Source: Rhizobium giardinii bv. giardinii H152
GTDB lineage: Bacteria > Pseudomonadota > Alphaproteobacteria > Rhizobiales > Rhizobiaceae
Reading direction: 5' to 3'
Assembly: GCF_000379605.1 (NCBI RefSeq)
Contig: NZ_KB902635.1
Location: 20,592-84,591, forward strand
DNA: 64,000 nucleotides
Numbering within the stretch: position 1 is the stretch's first letter; each line of letters starts with the position of its first letter. Of this stretch, positions 17,603 to 26,662 are shown piece by piece. The position numbers and the translations under genes are program-made. The notes under the pieces were generated by a model. It ran no database searches and had not been told where the DNA came from. It saw nothing but the letters and a program-made list of their open reading frames with translations.

Positions 17603-18370
17603 ATGGCATTCAACGCTCGGAAGATTACCGCCGCAACGCTTATCCTGCTTTCGGCGACGGCTGTGCTGCCACAAGGTGCGCAGGCGCTGGATGACAAGCA
17701 AAAGCAGGAGATCGGCGAGTTCATCAAGGAATACCTCGTCGCCAATCCGGAAATCCTCCTGGAGGCTCAGCAGGCACTGAAGAAGAAGCAGGCCGACGCG
17801 CAGTTGCAGCAGGCCGAAGCTGCCATCAGCGACAATGAAAAGGCGATCTTCCAGTCGAAGTATGACGTGACGCTCGGTAATCCGAACGGCGACGTGACCA
17901 TCGTCGAATTCTACGACTACAATTGCGGCTATTGCAAACGCGCCCTTTCCGACATGGATACCATTCTCGAAAAAGACAAGAACGTCCGCTTCGTGTTGAA
18001 GGAACTGCCGATCCTCGGACCGGATTCGATGGCCGCGCATAAGGTCAGTGCCGCCTTCCGCGACCTTGCGCCGGAGAAATACGGCGACTTCCACCGTGCG
18101 CTGCTCGGCGGCGAAGAGCGCGCGACGGAGGAAACCGCAATCGCCGTTGCAGGCAACCTCGGCGTTACTGAAGCCGACCTTCGCAAGAAGATGGACGAGA
18201 ACACACAGGACGAAGCCGTCAAGGAAGCCTATTCGCTTGCCAACAGCCTTGGGATCACCGGCACGCCTTCCTATGTCGTCGGCCGGGAGGCCGTTTTCGG
18301 CGCGGTTGGCGCCGAGGAACTGGAAGCCAAGGTCGCGAATGTCCGCGCCTGCGGCAAGACCATCTGCTGA
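17603..18370 (+). CDS. DsbA-family thiol:disulfide oxidoreductase
   Basis: The 255-residue periplasmic protein has a signal peptide (about 1-28), a charged helical N-terminal domain (about 30-85, of the DUF-type found before ScsC/DsbG-like domains), and a thioredoxin-fold DsbA domain with active site CGYC at 108-111 in FYDYNCGYC and the cis-proline in GTPSYVV near 215-221. It probably forms or shuffles disulfides in exported proteins; the N-terminal segment resembles the trimerisation part of ScsC-like isomerases. AACGAGGAAG before ATG 17603 fixes the start. Confidence 0.9.
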   Translation: MAFNARKITAATLILLSATAVLPQGAQALDDKQKQEIGEFIKEYLVANPEILLEAQQALKKKQADAQLQQAEAAISDNEKAIFQSKYDVTLGNPNGDVTIVEFYDYNCGYCKRALSDMDTILEKDKNVRFVLKELPILGPDSMAAHKVSAAFRDLAPEKYGDFHRALLGGEERATEETAIAVAGNLGVTEADLRKKMDENTQDEAVKEAYSLANSLGITGTPSYVVGREAVFGAVGAEELEAKVANVRACGKTIC

Positions 18371-18494
18371 AAGCCGATTTTGCCGGCAGGATCGCACGTC
18401 ATCGCTTGTGGACAAAAGCCATGCGGGGCCGTAGGGCTTTTCCTCGCGGAACCATCCGTCTATAGGTAACGCTCGATTATCGGACCCTGACTCA

Positions 18495-18941
18495 ATGCCA
18501 TCGACAATTTTCGTGCTGAACGGCCCCAACCTCAACGCGCTCGGCAAACGTGAGCCCGGTATTTACGGGGGACAGACACTGGCCGATATCGAAGCGATGT
18601 GCGTCGAACACGGCAAGACGCTTGGCCTTGATGTCGTCTGCCGCCAGAGCAATCACGAAGGCGACCTCGTCGACTGGTTCCACGAGGCGGGAAACGTCGC
18701 GCAGGGCATTGTCGTCAATGCGGGCGCCTATACCCACACGTCGATCGCGCTCCACGACGCCGCGAAGGCGATCGGCATCCCGGTCATCGAAGTGCACCTT
18801 TCCAACGTCCACGCTCGCGAAGAATTCCGGCACAAGTCGATGCTCGCGCCGGCAGCAAAGGGCGTGATTTGCGGCTTCGGCGCAAACAGTTACATTCTCG
18901 CGCTCAATGCGCTAAAGACACTCACGCAACAGACGAAATAA
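18495..18941 (+). CDS. aroQ: 3-dehydroquinate dehydratase, type II
   Basis: This 148-residue enzyme catalyses the third step of the shikimate pathway (3-dehydroquinate to 3-dehydroshikimate). Type II signatures are complete: NGPNLNALGKREP with Tyr24 just after, RQSNHEGDLVDW, NAGAYTHTS and EVHLSNVHAREEFR containing the catalytic histidine. It acts as a cytosolic dodecamer. It lies 22 bp upstream of accB and is probably cotranscribed with accB-accC-aat. Confidence 0.96.
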   Translation: MPSTIFVLNGPNLNALGKREPGIYGGQTLADIEAMCVEHGKTLGLDVVCRQSNHEGDLVDWFHEAGNVAQGIVVNAGAYTHTSIALHDAAKAIGIPVIEVHLSNVHAREEFRHKSMLAPAAKGVICGFGANSYILALNALKTLTQQTK

Positions 18942-18963
18942 AAAGAACACGAGGCTCTCATCC

Positions 18964-19431
18964 ATGGCTGACAAGAAACCCGGCATCGACCAGACGCTGA
19001 TCCGCGATCTCGCCAACATCCTGAACGAAACCGATCTCACCGAAATCGAGGTGGAACAGGAAGACCTGCGTATCCGCGTATCGCGCGCCGGGGCACCGCA
19101 ATACGTCTCCGCTCCGGTTCCGGCCATGGCAGCACCGGCTCAGGCTGCTTCAGCCGCTGCCGCCCAGGTGACTGCTGCAGAAAGCGCAAGGGCCTCGAAG
19201 AACGCCGTGACCGCGCCGATGGTGGGCACCGCCTATCTGTCGCCCGCTCCGGGTTCGCGGCCCTTCGTCGAAGCCGGCGCTACCGTCAAGGAAGGCCAGA
19301 CGATCCTGATCATCGAAGCCATGAAAACCATGAACCAGATCCCGGCGCCGCGCTCCGGCCGCGTGGTCGAAATCCTCGTTGAAGACGGCGCGCCGGTTGA
19401 ATACGGCGAAGCGCTGATCATCATCGAATAG
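18964..19431 (+). CDS. accB: Biotin carboxyl carrier protein of acetyl-CoA carboxylase
   Basis: The 155-residue BCCP carries biotin between the carboxylase and carboxyltransferase subunits in the first step of fatty acid synthesis. Residues 1-45 form the N-terminal domain that binds AccC; an Ala/Pro-rich linker spans about 46-82; the biotinyl domain (83-155) has EAMKTMN with the biotinylated lysine at 121. The ligase that modifies it, BirA, is encoded at the right end of this window. Ten bases separate it from accC. Confidence 0.97.
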   Translation: MADKKPGIDQTLIRDLANILNETDLTEIEVEQEDLRIRVSRAGAPQYVSAPVPAMAAPAQAASAAAAQVTAAESARASKNAVTAPMVGTAYLSPAPGSRPFVEAGATVKEGQTILIIEAMKTMNQIPAPRSGRVVEILVEDGAPVEYGEALIIIE

Positions 19432-19441
19432 GCCATCACAG

Positions 19442-20785
19442 ATGATTTCCAAGATCCTCATTGCCAATCGCGGCGAAATCGCCCTTCGCGTCCTGCGCGC
19501 CTGCAAGGAGCTTGGCATTGCGACGGTCGCGGTCCACTCCACCGCAGACGCCGATGCCATGCATGTCCGCCTCGCCGACGAGAGCGTCTGCATCGGACCG
19601 CCACCCTCGCGCGACAGCTATCTGAACATCCACCAGATCGTCGCTGCCTGCGAGATCACCGGCGCCGATGCGGTGCATCCCGGCTACGGCTTCCTGTCTG
19701 AAAATGCCAAGTTCGCCGATATCCTCGACGCCCATGGCATCACCTTCATCGGCCCGACCGCCGATCACATCCGCATCATGGGCGACAAGATCACCGCAAA
19801 GGAAACGGCCAAGTCGCTCGGCATTCCGGTCGTGCCCGGCTCCGCAGGCGAGGTGAAGCCCGAAAACGCGCTGGCAATCGCCCGCGAAATCGGCTTCCCC
19901 GTACTGATCAAGGCGACGGCCGGCGGCGGCGGACGCGGCATGAAGGTGGCGCGCAGCGAGGACGATCTGTCCGAAGCGGTTTCCACTGCGCGTTCCGAGG
20001 CTCTGGCTGCGTTCGGCAACGACGCCGTCTACATGGAAAAATACCTCGGCAAGCCGCGCCATATCGAGATCCAGGTGGTCGGCGATGGCGAAGGCAACGC
20101 CATCCACCTCGGTGAACGCGACTGCTCGCTACAGCGCCGCCACCAGAAGGTCTGGGAAGAGGCCAACTCCCCCGCGCTCAATGTCGAGCAGCGGATGAAG
20201 ATCGGCGAAGTCTGCGCCGCGGCGATGCGCAAGCTGAAATACCGCGGCGCCGGCACGATCGAGTTCCTCTACGAGAACGGCGAATTCTATTTCATCGAAA
20301 TGAACACCCGCCTGCAGGTCGAGCATCCGATCACCGAGGCGATCACCGGCATCGATCTCGTGCACGAACAGATCCGCGTCGCTTCCGGCGCCGGCCTGTC
20401 GGTGACACAGGACGAAGTGGTCTTCTCCGGCCATGCCATCGAATGCCGGATCAATGCCGAGGATCCGCGCACCTTCGTGCCCTCGCCCGGCACGATCACG
20501 CATTTCCATGCGCCCGGCGGTCTTGGCGTGCGCGTCGATTCCGGCGCCTATCAGGGCTACCGGATCCCGCCATACTACGATAGCCTGATCGGCAAGCTGA
20601 TTGTGCATGGGCGAACCCGCGTCGAGTGCATGATGCGCCTGCGCCGCGTGCTTGACGAATTCGTCATCGACGGCATCAAGACGACGCTGCCGCTGTTCCA
20701 GGACCTGATCAACAATCAGGACATCGCCAACGGCGATTACGACATCCACTGGCTGGAGCATTATCTGGCCCAGCCGTCCGAATGA
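19442..20785 (+). CDS. accC: Biotin carboxylase subunit of acetyl-CoA carboxylase
   Basis: The 447-residue ATP-grasp enzyme carboxylates BCCP-bound biotin with ATP and bicarbonate. Domain order: N-terminal preATP-grasp ([14 protein letters not shown]), ATP-grasp with the glycine-rich GGGGRGMKV loop near residue 162, the [13 protein letters not shown] catalytic block near 283-295 and the C-terminal biotin carboxylase domain. Length is typical. Part of aroQ-accB-accC-aat. Confidence 0.98.
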   Translation: MISKILIANRGEIALRVLRACKELGIATVAVHSTADADAMHVRLADESVCIGPPPSRDSYLNIHQIVAACEITGADAVHPGYGFLSENAKFADILDAHGITFIGPTADHIRIMGDKITAKETAKSLGIPVVPGSAGEVKPENALAIAREIGFPVLIKATAGGGGRGMKVARSEDDLSEAVSTARSEALAAFGNDAVYMEKYLGKPRHIEIQVVGDGEGNAIHLGERDCSLQRRHQKVWEEANSPALNVEQRMKIGEVCAAAMRKLKYRGAGTIEFLYENGEFYFIEMNTRLQVEHPITEAITGIDLVHEQIRVASGAGLSVTQDEVVFSGHAIECRINAEDPRTFVPSPGTITHFHAPGGLGVRVDSGAYQGYRIPPYYDSLIGKLIVHGRTRVECMMRLRRVLDEFVIDGIKTTLPLFQDLINNQDIANGDYDIHWLEHYLAQPSE

Positions 20786-20793
20786 GGTTTTGA

Positions 20794-21408
20794 ATGAAAG
20801 GGACCCGCAGCAGGCAGCCGGAGATCACCCCGGATTTGCTGTTGCGGGCCTATTCCATCGGCCTTTTCCCGATGGCCGATTCGGCCGACGATCCGGAACT
20901 TTTCTGGGTGGAGCCGGAACTGCGCGGCATCATCCCGCTCGACAATTTCCACATTTCCAAGAGCCTCGCAAAGACGATGAGGCGCGCGCCCTTCGATATC
21001 CGCTACGACACGGCCTTCGAAGAAGTGATAGAAGGTTGCGCCGCCCCTGCCCCGGACCGGCCAACAACCTGGATCAACGCCAAAATCCGCTCGCTCTACG
21101 CCACCCTGCATGGCATGGGACATGCCCACACGGTGGAAGCATGGGAGGGTGAGGAACTGGTCGGAGGGCTCTATGGGGTCTCGCTGGGCTCGGCCTTCTT
21201 CGGCGAAAGCATGTTCTCGCGCCGCACGGACGCCTCGAAGATCTGCCTCGTCCATCTGGTCGAGCGCCTGCGCACGCGCGGCTTCACGCTGCTCGACACG
21301 CAATTCACCACCGAACACCTGAAAAGCTTCGGCGCCATCGACGTGCCCAAGGCGCGCTACGAAAAGATGCTGGCGCGCGCCATCGCCTCACCGCATCTGA
21401 AATTCTGA
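20794..21408 (+). CDS. aat: Leucyl/phenylalanyl-tRNA-protein transferase
   Basis: This 204-residue enzyme transfers Leu or Phe from aminoacyl-tRNA to proteins with N-terminal Lys or Arg, marking them for ClpAP via the N-degron pathway. Characteristic motifs are [47 protein letters not shown] and [16 protein letters not shown]. It follows accC by 8 bp, probably in the same transcript, and converges on a DUF2155 gene only 15 bp away. Confidence 0.95.
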   Translation: MKGTRSRQPEITPDLLLRAYSIGLFPMADSADDPELFWVEPELRGIIPLDNFHISKSLAKTMRRAPFDIRYDTAFEEVIEGCAAPAPDRPTTWINAKIRSLYATLHGMGHAHTVEAWEGEELVGGLYGVSLGSAFFGESMFSRRTDASKICLVHLVERLRTRGFTLLDTQFTTEHLKSFGAIDVPKARYEKMLARAIASPHLKF

Positions 21409-21423
21409 AAATCGGGACGTTCC

Positions 21424-21876
21424 CTACTGCTTGGCTGCCGTGTCCGGCGGCGGCAGGTCTGACTTTGCCTTGCAACTGTCCAGCCAGACGTCATAGACCG
21501 GGTGCTCGACGGCATTCAGGCCGGGGCTGTCGGCAAACATCCAGCCGGTGAAGATGCGGCGGATCTTGCGGTCGAGGGTGATCTCGTCGACCTCGACGAA
21601 GGTATCGGTCTTCGGTGCCTCGGTATCGTCGCGGCTGTAGCAGACGCGCGGCGTCACCTGCAGGGCGCCGAATTGAACGGTCTCGCCGATATAGACATCG
21701 AAGGTGGTAATGCGGCCGGTGATCTTGTCGATGCCGGAAAAGACCGCGACCGGATTGGTGATGCGCGCAGCCTTCGAAACCGCCGTCATGGAGAAAAGCG
21801 CGGTACCGGCAATCGCGAACAGGGCAGCGGCCACAACGGCGCGGCGCATCTGAATTCGCTGATTTGAAACTACCAT
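21424..21876 (-). CDS. DUF2155 domain-containing periplasmic protein
   Basis: The 150-residue product has a signal-like hydrophobic segment (about 11-30). The mature domain shows the DUF2155 hallmarks: VFSGIDKITGR, a two-cysteine pair, and WMFADSPGLNAVEHPVYDVWL near the C-terminus. The family is alphaproteobacterial and sits beside the NDUFA12 gene in most members, so a link to complex I or envelope assembly has been suspected; function is unknown. GGGAGACGGG upstream favours ATG 21876 over the internal ATG at 21849. Confidence 0.85.
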   Translation of the reverse strand: MVVSNQRIQMRRAVVAAALFAIAGTALFSMTAVSKAARITNPVAVFSGIDKITGRITTFDVYIGETVQFGALQVTPRVCYSRDDTEAPKTDTFVEVDEITLDRKIRRIFTGWMFADSPGLNAVEHPVYDVWLDSCKAKSDLPPPDTAAKQ

Positions 21877-22002
21877 TTACGCCCGTCTCCCGCGCGATCC
21901 CGATCAAAGTACCGGGTATCAGGCGCTAAACATGAAATGTGGCCGAGGCATGGTGCCTCGGGTGCAATCGAAAGCCAGGAAAGTCCCGCCTTCAGATTCG
22001 GC

Positions 22003-22398
22003 TCAGGACCGGGGCGTCCAGGCGTCATAATCGCCGGTTACCCGCGGACGCTCGCCGTTATGGCTGATCGAGCCCTGGGGACGATAGGCGTCGGCCGTAC
22101 CGGTGGCGTTCACGCGATGCGGCTTCTGCCATTCACGCGGCTTGTAGTTTTCGTCGGCAGGCGAAACATCGGTGCGGTGATGCATCCAGCCATGCCAGCC
22201 CGGGGGAATGGCGGAAGCCTCGGCATAGCCGTTATAGATCACCCAGCGGCGGGTGCGACCTTCGGAATCCTTGCCGCCCTCATAATAGACGTTACCTGCC
22301 GCATCTTCACCGACCCGCTTGCCGAAGCGCCAGGTATGAAAACGCGTGCCGATCGTCTGTCCATTCCACCAGGTAAAAATCTGCAGCAGAGACTTCAT
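22003..22398 (-). CDS. NDUFA12/B17.2-like NADH:ubiquinone oxidoreductase subunit
   Basis: The 131-residue protein is homologous to the mitochondrial complex I accessory subunit NDUFA12, retained in alphaproteobacteria. Family markers are FTWWNGQTIGTRF, GEDAAGNVYYEG, RRWVIYNGYAEAS and IPPGWHGWMHH. It attaches to the peripheral arm of complex I on the cytoplasmic side. The nuo operon is not in this window, though the birA end at the right edge commonly follows it. ATG 22398 removes eight unlikely N-terminal residues. Confidence 0.93.
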   Translation of the reverse strand: MKSLLQIFTWWNGQTIGTRFHTWRFGKRVGEDAAGNVYYEGGKDSEGRTRRWVIYNGYAEASAIPPGWHGWMHHRTDVSPADENYKPREWQKPHRVNATGTADAYRPQGSISHNGERPRVTGDYDAWTPRS

Positions 22399-22550
22399 GA
22401 TGTCCGTCCTTGACCGCGCCAAAACAACGGCGCGGGATATCCTAGAGTGCTGATCCGCTTATGCCGCGCAGCCTGCTCGATGTCCAGTGATTCCGTTGCC
22501 GCAGCGAAAAACGACGCCTCACATCGACACAGAACAACATCTGCGCGCTG

Positions 22551-23048
22551 TCAGCCGAGCGGCTTTTCCATGATGATCGCCGGGATGCCCGACTGGCCGT
22601 CGCCGCAATTGGCCGTCTCGCCGATTTTCACGAAACCATGCGCTTCATAGAAGGCCACGGCCGCGTGATTTTCCGGCTCCACTTCGAGCTGCATGAACTC
22701 GGCATCGGGAAAGCAGGTTTCGAGCTCGGCGAACATATCGCGGCCGATGCCCTGCCGCTGGAACTTCGGCAGAACATAGAGCTGATGCAGGACGGCGCCC
22801 TTCTTCAAGGTTTCGGACATCGCGGCATACGCCATGCCGCCGATGTCCTTGCCGTTGTCCGCCACCAGGAATTCCGCATTCTTGCGGGCAAGCCGCGCCT
22901 TCAGCGCCGGCACAGAATGCCACTTCGCCGTCAGTTCAGCGACCTTTTCCGCACCATAAAGCGCGTCATAGGTCGCGTGCCATGTTTCGCCCAGAAGCGC
23001 GCTCACCTTGGCAAGATCGCGCTCCGACGCGGTGCGGACAAAGAACAC
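22551..23048 (-). CDS. GNAT-family N-acetyltransferase downstream of gatB
   Basis: The 165-residue product has the GNAT fold: motif A LYVLPKFQRQGIGRDMF for acetyl-CoA binding near residues 91-107, and motif B AVAFYEAHGFVKIG near 128-142. Its substrate is unknown. The GTG start at 23048 lies 3 nt beyond the gatB stop and is preceded by GAGGA inside the gatB end, so the two are translationally linked. Confidence 0.85.
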   Translation of the reverse strand: MFFVRTASERDLAKVSALLGETWHATYDALYGAEKVAELTAKWHSVPALKARLARKNAEFLVADNGKDIGGMAYAAMSETLKKGAVLHQLYVLPKFQRQGIGRDMFAELETCFPDAEFMQLEVEPENHAAVAFYEAHGFVKIGETANCGDGQSGIPAIIMEKPLG

Positions 23049-23051
23049 CGC

Positions 23052-24554
23052 TTAGTCCTCAAGCCCGAGCTTGGCCTTGACGAGGGCCTGCACGGCCTGC
23101 GGATTGGCCTTGCCGCCGGTTGCCTTCATAACCTGTCCGACGAACCAGCCGGCAAGCGAGGGCTTCGCCTGCACCTTGGCGACCTGGTCGGGGTTGGCGG
23201 CAATGATCTCGTCCACGGCTTTCTCGATCGCGCCGGTGTCGGTCACCTGCTTCATGCCGCGGGATTCGACCAGTTCGGCCGGATCGCCGCCCTCATTCCA
23301 GACGATTTCGAACAGGTCCTTGGCGATCTTGCCGGAGATCACTTCCGATTTGATGAGGTCAAGGATCGCCCCGAGCTGAGCGGGAGAAACCGGTGTCTCT
23401 TCAATGCCTTTGCCGGCTTTGTTCAAGGCGCCTAGCAGGTCGTTGATCACCCAGTTGGCGGCAATCTTGCCGTCACGGCTGGCGGCAACTGCCTCGAAAT
23501 AGTCGGCGATCGCCTTTTCCGAAACCAGCACGGAGGCGTCGTAGACCGACAGGCCGAGTTCGCGCACGAAACGCTCTTTCTTATCATCCGGCAGTTCCGG
23601 CAGATGCGCCTTCAGGTCCTCGATGAAGGCGTCGTCGAACTCCAGCGGCAGAAGGTCCGGATCGGGGAAATAGCGGTAGTCATGCGCGTCTTCCTTGGAG
23701 CGCATGGAGCGGGTCTCGCCCTTGTTCGGATCGAACAGGCGGGTTTCCTGATCGATCGTGCCGCCGTCCTCGAGGATGGCGATCTGGCGGCGGGCTTCGT
23801 ATTCGATCGCCTGGCCGATGAAGCGGATCGAGTTGACGTTCTTGATCTCGCAGCGCGTGCCGAACCCCTCGCCCGGGCGGCGCACCGAGACGTTGACGTC
23901 GGCGCGCATCGAGCCCTCGTCCATGTTGCCGTCGCAGGTGCCGAGATAGCGCACGATCGAGCGCAGCTTGGTCATGTAGGCCTTGGCCTCGTCGGAGGAG
24001 CGCATGTCGGGCTTGGAAACGATTTCCATCAGCGCCACGCCGGAGCGGTTGAGGTCGACATAGGACATAGTCGGGTTCTGGTCGTGCATCGACTTGCCGG
24101 CATCCTGCTCGAGATGCAGCCGCTCGATGCCGACCTCGACATCCTCGAACTGGCCCTGGCGGTCCGGGCCGACGGAAATGATGATCTTGCCCTCGCCGAC
24201 GATCGGGTCCTTGAACTGGGAAATCTGATAGCCCTGCGGCAGGTCCGGATAGAAATAGTTCTTGCGGTCGAAGATCGAGCGCTTGTTGATCTTCGCCTTG
24301 AGGCCAAGACCGGTGCGCACCGCCTGGCGGACGCATTCCTCGTTGATCACCGGCAGCATGCCGGGCATGGCGGCATCAACCAGCGAAACGTTGGAGTTCG
24401 GCGCATTGCCGAAAGTCGTCGACGCACCCGAGAAAAGCTTCGAATTGCTGGTCACCTGGGCATGGACTTCCATGCCGACGATGATTTCCCAATCGCCGGT
24501 GGCGCCCGGAATATAGCGTTTCGGATCGGAAATGCGGACATCGACAAGGGTCAT
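23052..24554 (-). CDS. gatB: Asp/Glu-tRNA amidotransferase subunit B
   Basis: The 500-residue subunit activates the carboxyl of misacylated Glu-tRNA-Gln or Asp-tRNA-Asn with ATP so that GatA-derived ammonia makes the amide. The kinase domain includes [21 protein letters not shown] and the [15 protein letters not shown] block; the C-terminal YqeY-like domain (about 350-500) binds tRNA. ATG 24554 is the family start. It is separated from gatCA (26.6-28.5 kb) by three intervening genes and a pseudogene. Confidence 0.97.
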   Translation of the reverse strand: MTLVDVRISDPKRYIPGATGDWEIIVGMEVHAQVTSNSKLFSGASTTFGNAPNSNVSLVDAAMPGMLPVINEECVRQAVRTGLGLKAKINKRSIFDRKNYFYPDLPQGYQISQFKDPIVGEGKIIISVGPDRQGQFEDVEVGIERLHLEQDAGKSMHDQNPTMSYVDLNRSGVALMEIVSKPDMRSSDEAKAYMTKLRSIVRYLGTCDGNMDEGSMRADVNVSVRRPGEGFGTRCEIKNVNSIRFIGQAIEYEARRQIAILEDGGTIDQETRLFDPNKGETRSMRSKEDAHDYRYFPDPDLLPLEFDDAFIEDLKAHLPELPDDKKERFVRELGLSVYDASVLVSEKAIADYFEAVAASRDGKIAANWVINDLLGALNKAGKGIEETPVSPAQLGAILDLIKSEVISGKIAKDLFEIVWNEGGDPAELVESRGMKQVTDTGAIEKAVDEIIAANPDQVAKVQAKPSLAGWFVGQVMKATGGKANPQAVQALVKAKLGLED

Positions 24555-24701
24555 GGAAGGCTCTTCTGTAAGCTTAAAATCGTGTTTCTCTGGGTAGAAC
24601 AATTGACTGGGGGGTGCAAGGCTTGTCACATCGGGCGTAGCGTATTCCGGTCCCGCAGAAGCGTTCGTAGTCCGTTCAGATATGCCTGCCAGAATGAGGC
24701 C

Positions 24702-25019
24702 ATGACAGAAAACCTGACCGCAGTCCTCCTCATCCTTTTGATCAATGCCCTTACCTTCGGCGCCTTCTGGTGGGACAAGGACGCCGCGCGCAAGGGGCAA
24801 TGGCGCGTGCCTGAAAGCCGGCTGCTCTGGCTCGCGCTGATCGGCGGCAGCCCGGGCGCCGTCTTGGCCCAGCGGTTCTTGCGTCACAAGACGCGCAAGG
24901 AGCCTTTTCGGACGCAGCTGATGCTCATCTGCGCGATGCACGCTGTTGCCCTCGCCGTATGGTTTTCCGCACCGCTGTGGGCACCGATAGCGCTTGCCGC
25001 ACTCTCCTTCGCTCACTGA
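24702..25019 (+). CDS. DUF1294 family membrane protein
   Basis: The 105-residue protein has a first membrane helix (about 5-22), the DUF1294 core [17 protein letters not shown] with [12 protein letters not shown] and [12 protein letters not shown], then two C-terminal hydrophobic segments. Function of the family is unknown. ATG 24702 follows GAATGAGGCC; the gene is divergent from gatB with 147 bp between starts. Confidence 0.88.
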   Translation: MTENLTAVLLILLINALTFGAFWWDKDAARKGQWRVPESRLLWLALIGGSPGAVLAQRFLRHKTRKEPFRTQLMLICAMHAVALAVWFSAPLWAPIALAALSFAH

Positions 25020-25157
25020 CCACCAGCCACGGCAAGCGGGAAACCTTTTGGCATCGAAGCCGCGCATTCTTGACGACGTTGGCGTCTTTCGCTTAAAAAT
25101 GCGGCCGTCCTTATGGAGTTTTGATGTTCTCCCTGTTTGAGATTGCCTGAGGGCCCT

Positions 25158-25221
25158 GCCCGCAAATTTCTTTGCGTGCACGGGCCGGAAAACGAAGCCC
25201 TGGCGTTCGACTGAACGCCAG
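25158..25221 (+). other. Two adjacent RNA hairpins upstream of the yjhX pseudogene
   Basis: GCCCGCAAA (25158-25166) pairs imperfectly with TTTGC plus GGGC (25171-25185), and CTGGCGTTC/GAACGCCAG (25200-25208, 25213-25221) form a perfect 9-bp stem with loop GACT, followed by CCCGTTTTC. This may end DUF1294 transcription or form the leader of yjhX. The rest of 25020-25267 shows nothing recognisable. Confidence 0.35.
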
Positions 25222-25267
25222 ACCCGTTTTCATGCGTTCAACGAACGCCTTTCGGATCTCATCATCA

Positions 25268-25524
25268 ATGGACATTTCACGCGACGAACAGCGTATACTT
25301 CACCTCATGGCCCAGGGCGGCCGCATCGAAATCATCCGCTCGGACGCAAGTCGATCGAAGAAGCCCGATGCTTCACCCGCGACGGTTGGCTTTACCCGGG
25401 TTTCGGCCTGAAAATGTTTCGCAAGCTGAAGCGAAAGAAGGCAATCTCATCATCGGGCGGCAAGCCCTACCGGATCACCCAACGCGGCCTCGTACTCGTG
25501 CGCGCGCAGTTGAACAACCGGTGA
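25268..25524 (+). pseudogene. yjhX: YjhX/UPF0386 toxin-family gene, frameshifted
   Basis: The frame from ATG 25268 gives MDISRDEQRILHLMAQGG..., the N-terminus of the YjhX (UPF0386) family. After about codon 29 the match continues in another frame: CFTRDGWLYPGF, then RKLKRKKAISSSGGKPYR, ITQRGLVLVR to a TGA at 25522. The remnant is 257 nt; an intact 87-residue gene would be 264. Seven bases are missing at a GCAAG (25346-25350), where the normal sequence probably had two GCAAG copies, so slipped-strand deletion is likely. YjhX is described as a putative toxin, so inactivation could be tolerated or selected. A sequencing error of exactly 7 nt is possible but unlikely. Confidence 0.75.
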
Positions 25525-25599
25525 CAGGACATACCGGCGAGAGCGAATTGCCGTTCTCGTCGGATCTCAAAACACGGCGATGATACGCCGCCGTCCAGC

Positions 25600-26109
25600 T
25601 CAAAACCACTGCTGGCCCGATTGAGCAGCAGGCTCTTCCAGCGATTTGCTCATCCCGACCGACTCGATGTCCCTGTCGAGTTTTGGCGCATAGGTCGTCG
25701 AAAGCCAGCTGATCGAATATCCGTGCTTGCGGAAGAAGCTGATTGCGGGGGCATTTTGCGAATGGGTCCTGATGACTGCCGCCTCGAACCCTTCGACGAG
25801 GATTCGGCGCTCCAGTTCGGCAAGCAGGATGGAGCCAAGGCCGGCGCGTTGCGCCGCGGGCCTTATCCAGAGATCGGAGACATGGCCGTCATTGTCTTCA
25901 CGCGCTGCCCAGCCGGCGGCTTCGCCGTCGAGCTCGATGACGCTGACCGAAAACCACTTCGATCGCAGAAAGGAGAGAAACGCCACTTCCGCCACGTGGC
26001 GCATCGCTGGTGCATCGGCAACGCCCGAGACGGCCTTCTCCCAGGCTTCGAGGCCGATCGCCGCAAGGGCTGGAACTTCATCTTCGCGCGCAAGGCGGAC
26101 GATCATCAT
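25600..26109 (-). CDS. GNAT-family N-acetyltransferase
   Basis: The 169-residue product has GNAT motif A LWIRPAAQRAGLGSILLAELE near residues 80-100 (Q/R-x-x-G-x-G type) and motif B APAISFFRKHGYS near 118-130. AGGA 8 nt before ATG 26109 supports the start. It lies 31 bp downstream of another GNAT gene of similar length and N-terminal pattern (E-AWEKAVSG versus E-AWKSNRVH), so the two may be old tandem duplicates. Substrate unknown. Confidence 0.87.
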   Translation of the reverse strand: MMIVRLAREDEVPALAAIGLEAWEKAVSGVADAPAMRHVAEVAFLSFLRSKWFSVSVIELDGEAAGWAAREDNDGHVSDLWIRPAAQRAGLGSILLAELERRILVEGFEAAVIRTHSQNAPAISFFRKHGYSISWLSTTYAPKLDRDIESVGMSKSLEEPAAQSGQQWF

Positions 26110-26140
26110 GCGACGTGTCCTTTCCGCCGCAAATAGAGCA

Positions 26141-26662
26141 TCACGGCAACGCTTTTTCCAGACGTACCTTGGCCTGATTCAATCCCAGCGACGGAGAAAA
26201 ATCCGTGCCTCGCCAGATCTCCGTAAAACCCCGTCTTTTGTAAAGAGACAGAGCCGCCTCGTTGGCTGCATCGGCTTCGATGCTCGCGACGCCCAAAGTT
26301 TCAAGGCGCATCCTGACGAGAAACTCGCCAATCAGCGCCGAGCCGACGCCCTTGCCCTGCCAGTGCGGCGCAACCCAGATATCCGAGATGTAGTCCCAGC
26401 CACGTGCCCAGTCGCCGGGGTGCTCGCGACTGTCGCGGGCTCCCCAACCGACAATTTCGCCTGCCGTGAAGGCGACGACAACTTCCGCATCCGGCCTTCT
26501 GGCAAACGTCAAGAAGCTTTCTTCAACGCGCGTTTCGATATCCTCAGCGTACCAGCTCTGGTGGACGCGGTTCGACTTCCACGCCTCAAATCCTATCCGC
26601 GCAACCGCCTCGGCATCCGAGACAGCCATGTCACGAAGACGGAAACCGGATTTTACCACCAC
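26141..26662 (-). CDS. GNAT-family N-acetyltransferase overlapping gatA
   Basis: The 173-residue product has motif [21 protein letters not shown] near residues 94-113 and motif [17 protein letters not shown] near 134-149. Its start at 26662 overlaps the gatA stop by 10 nt, so it is translated from the gatCA mRNA. Substrate is unknown. The coupling with a tRNA amidotransferase recurs with the GNAT gene after gatB. Confidence 0.87.
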   Translation of the reverse strand: MVVKSGFRLRDMAVSDAEAVARIGFEAWKSNRVHQSWYAEDIETRVEESFLTFARRPDAEVVVAFTAGEIVGWGARDSREHPGDWARGWDYISDIWVAPHWQGKGVGSALIGEFLVRMRLETLGVASIEADAANEAALSLYKRRGFTEIWRGTDFSPSLGLNQAKVRLEKALP

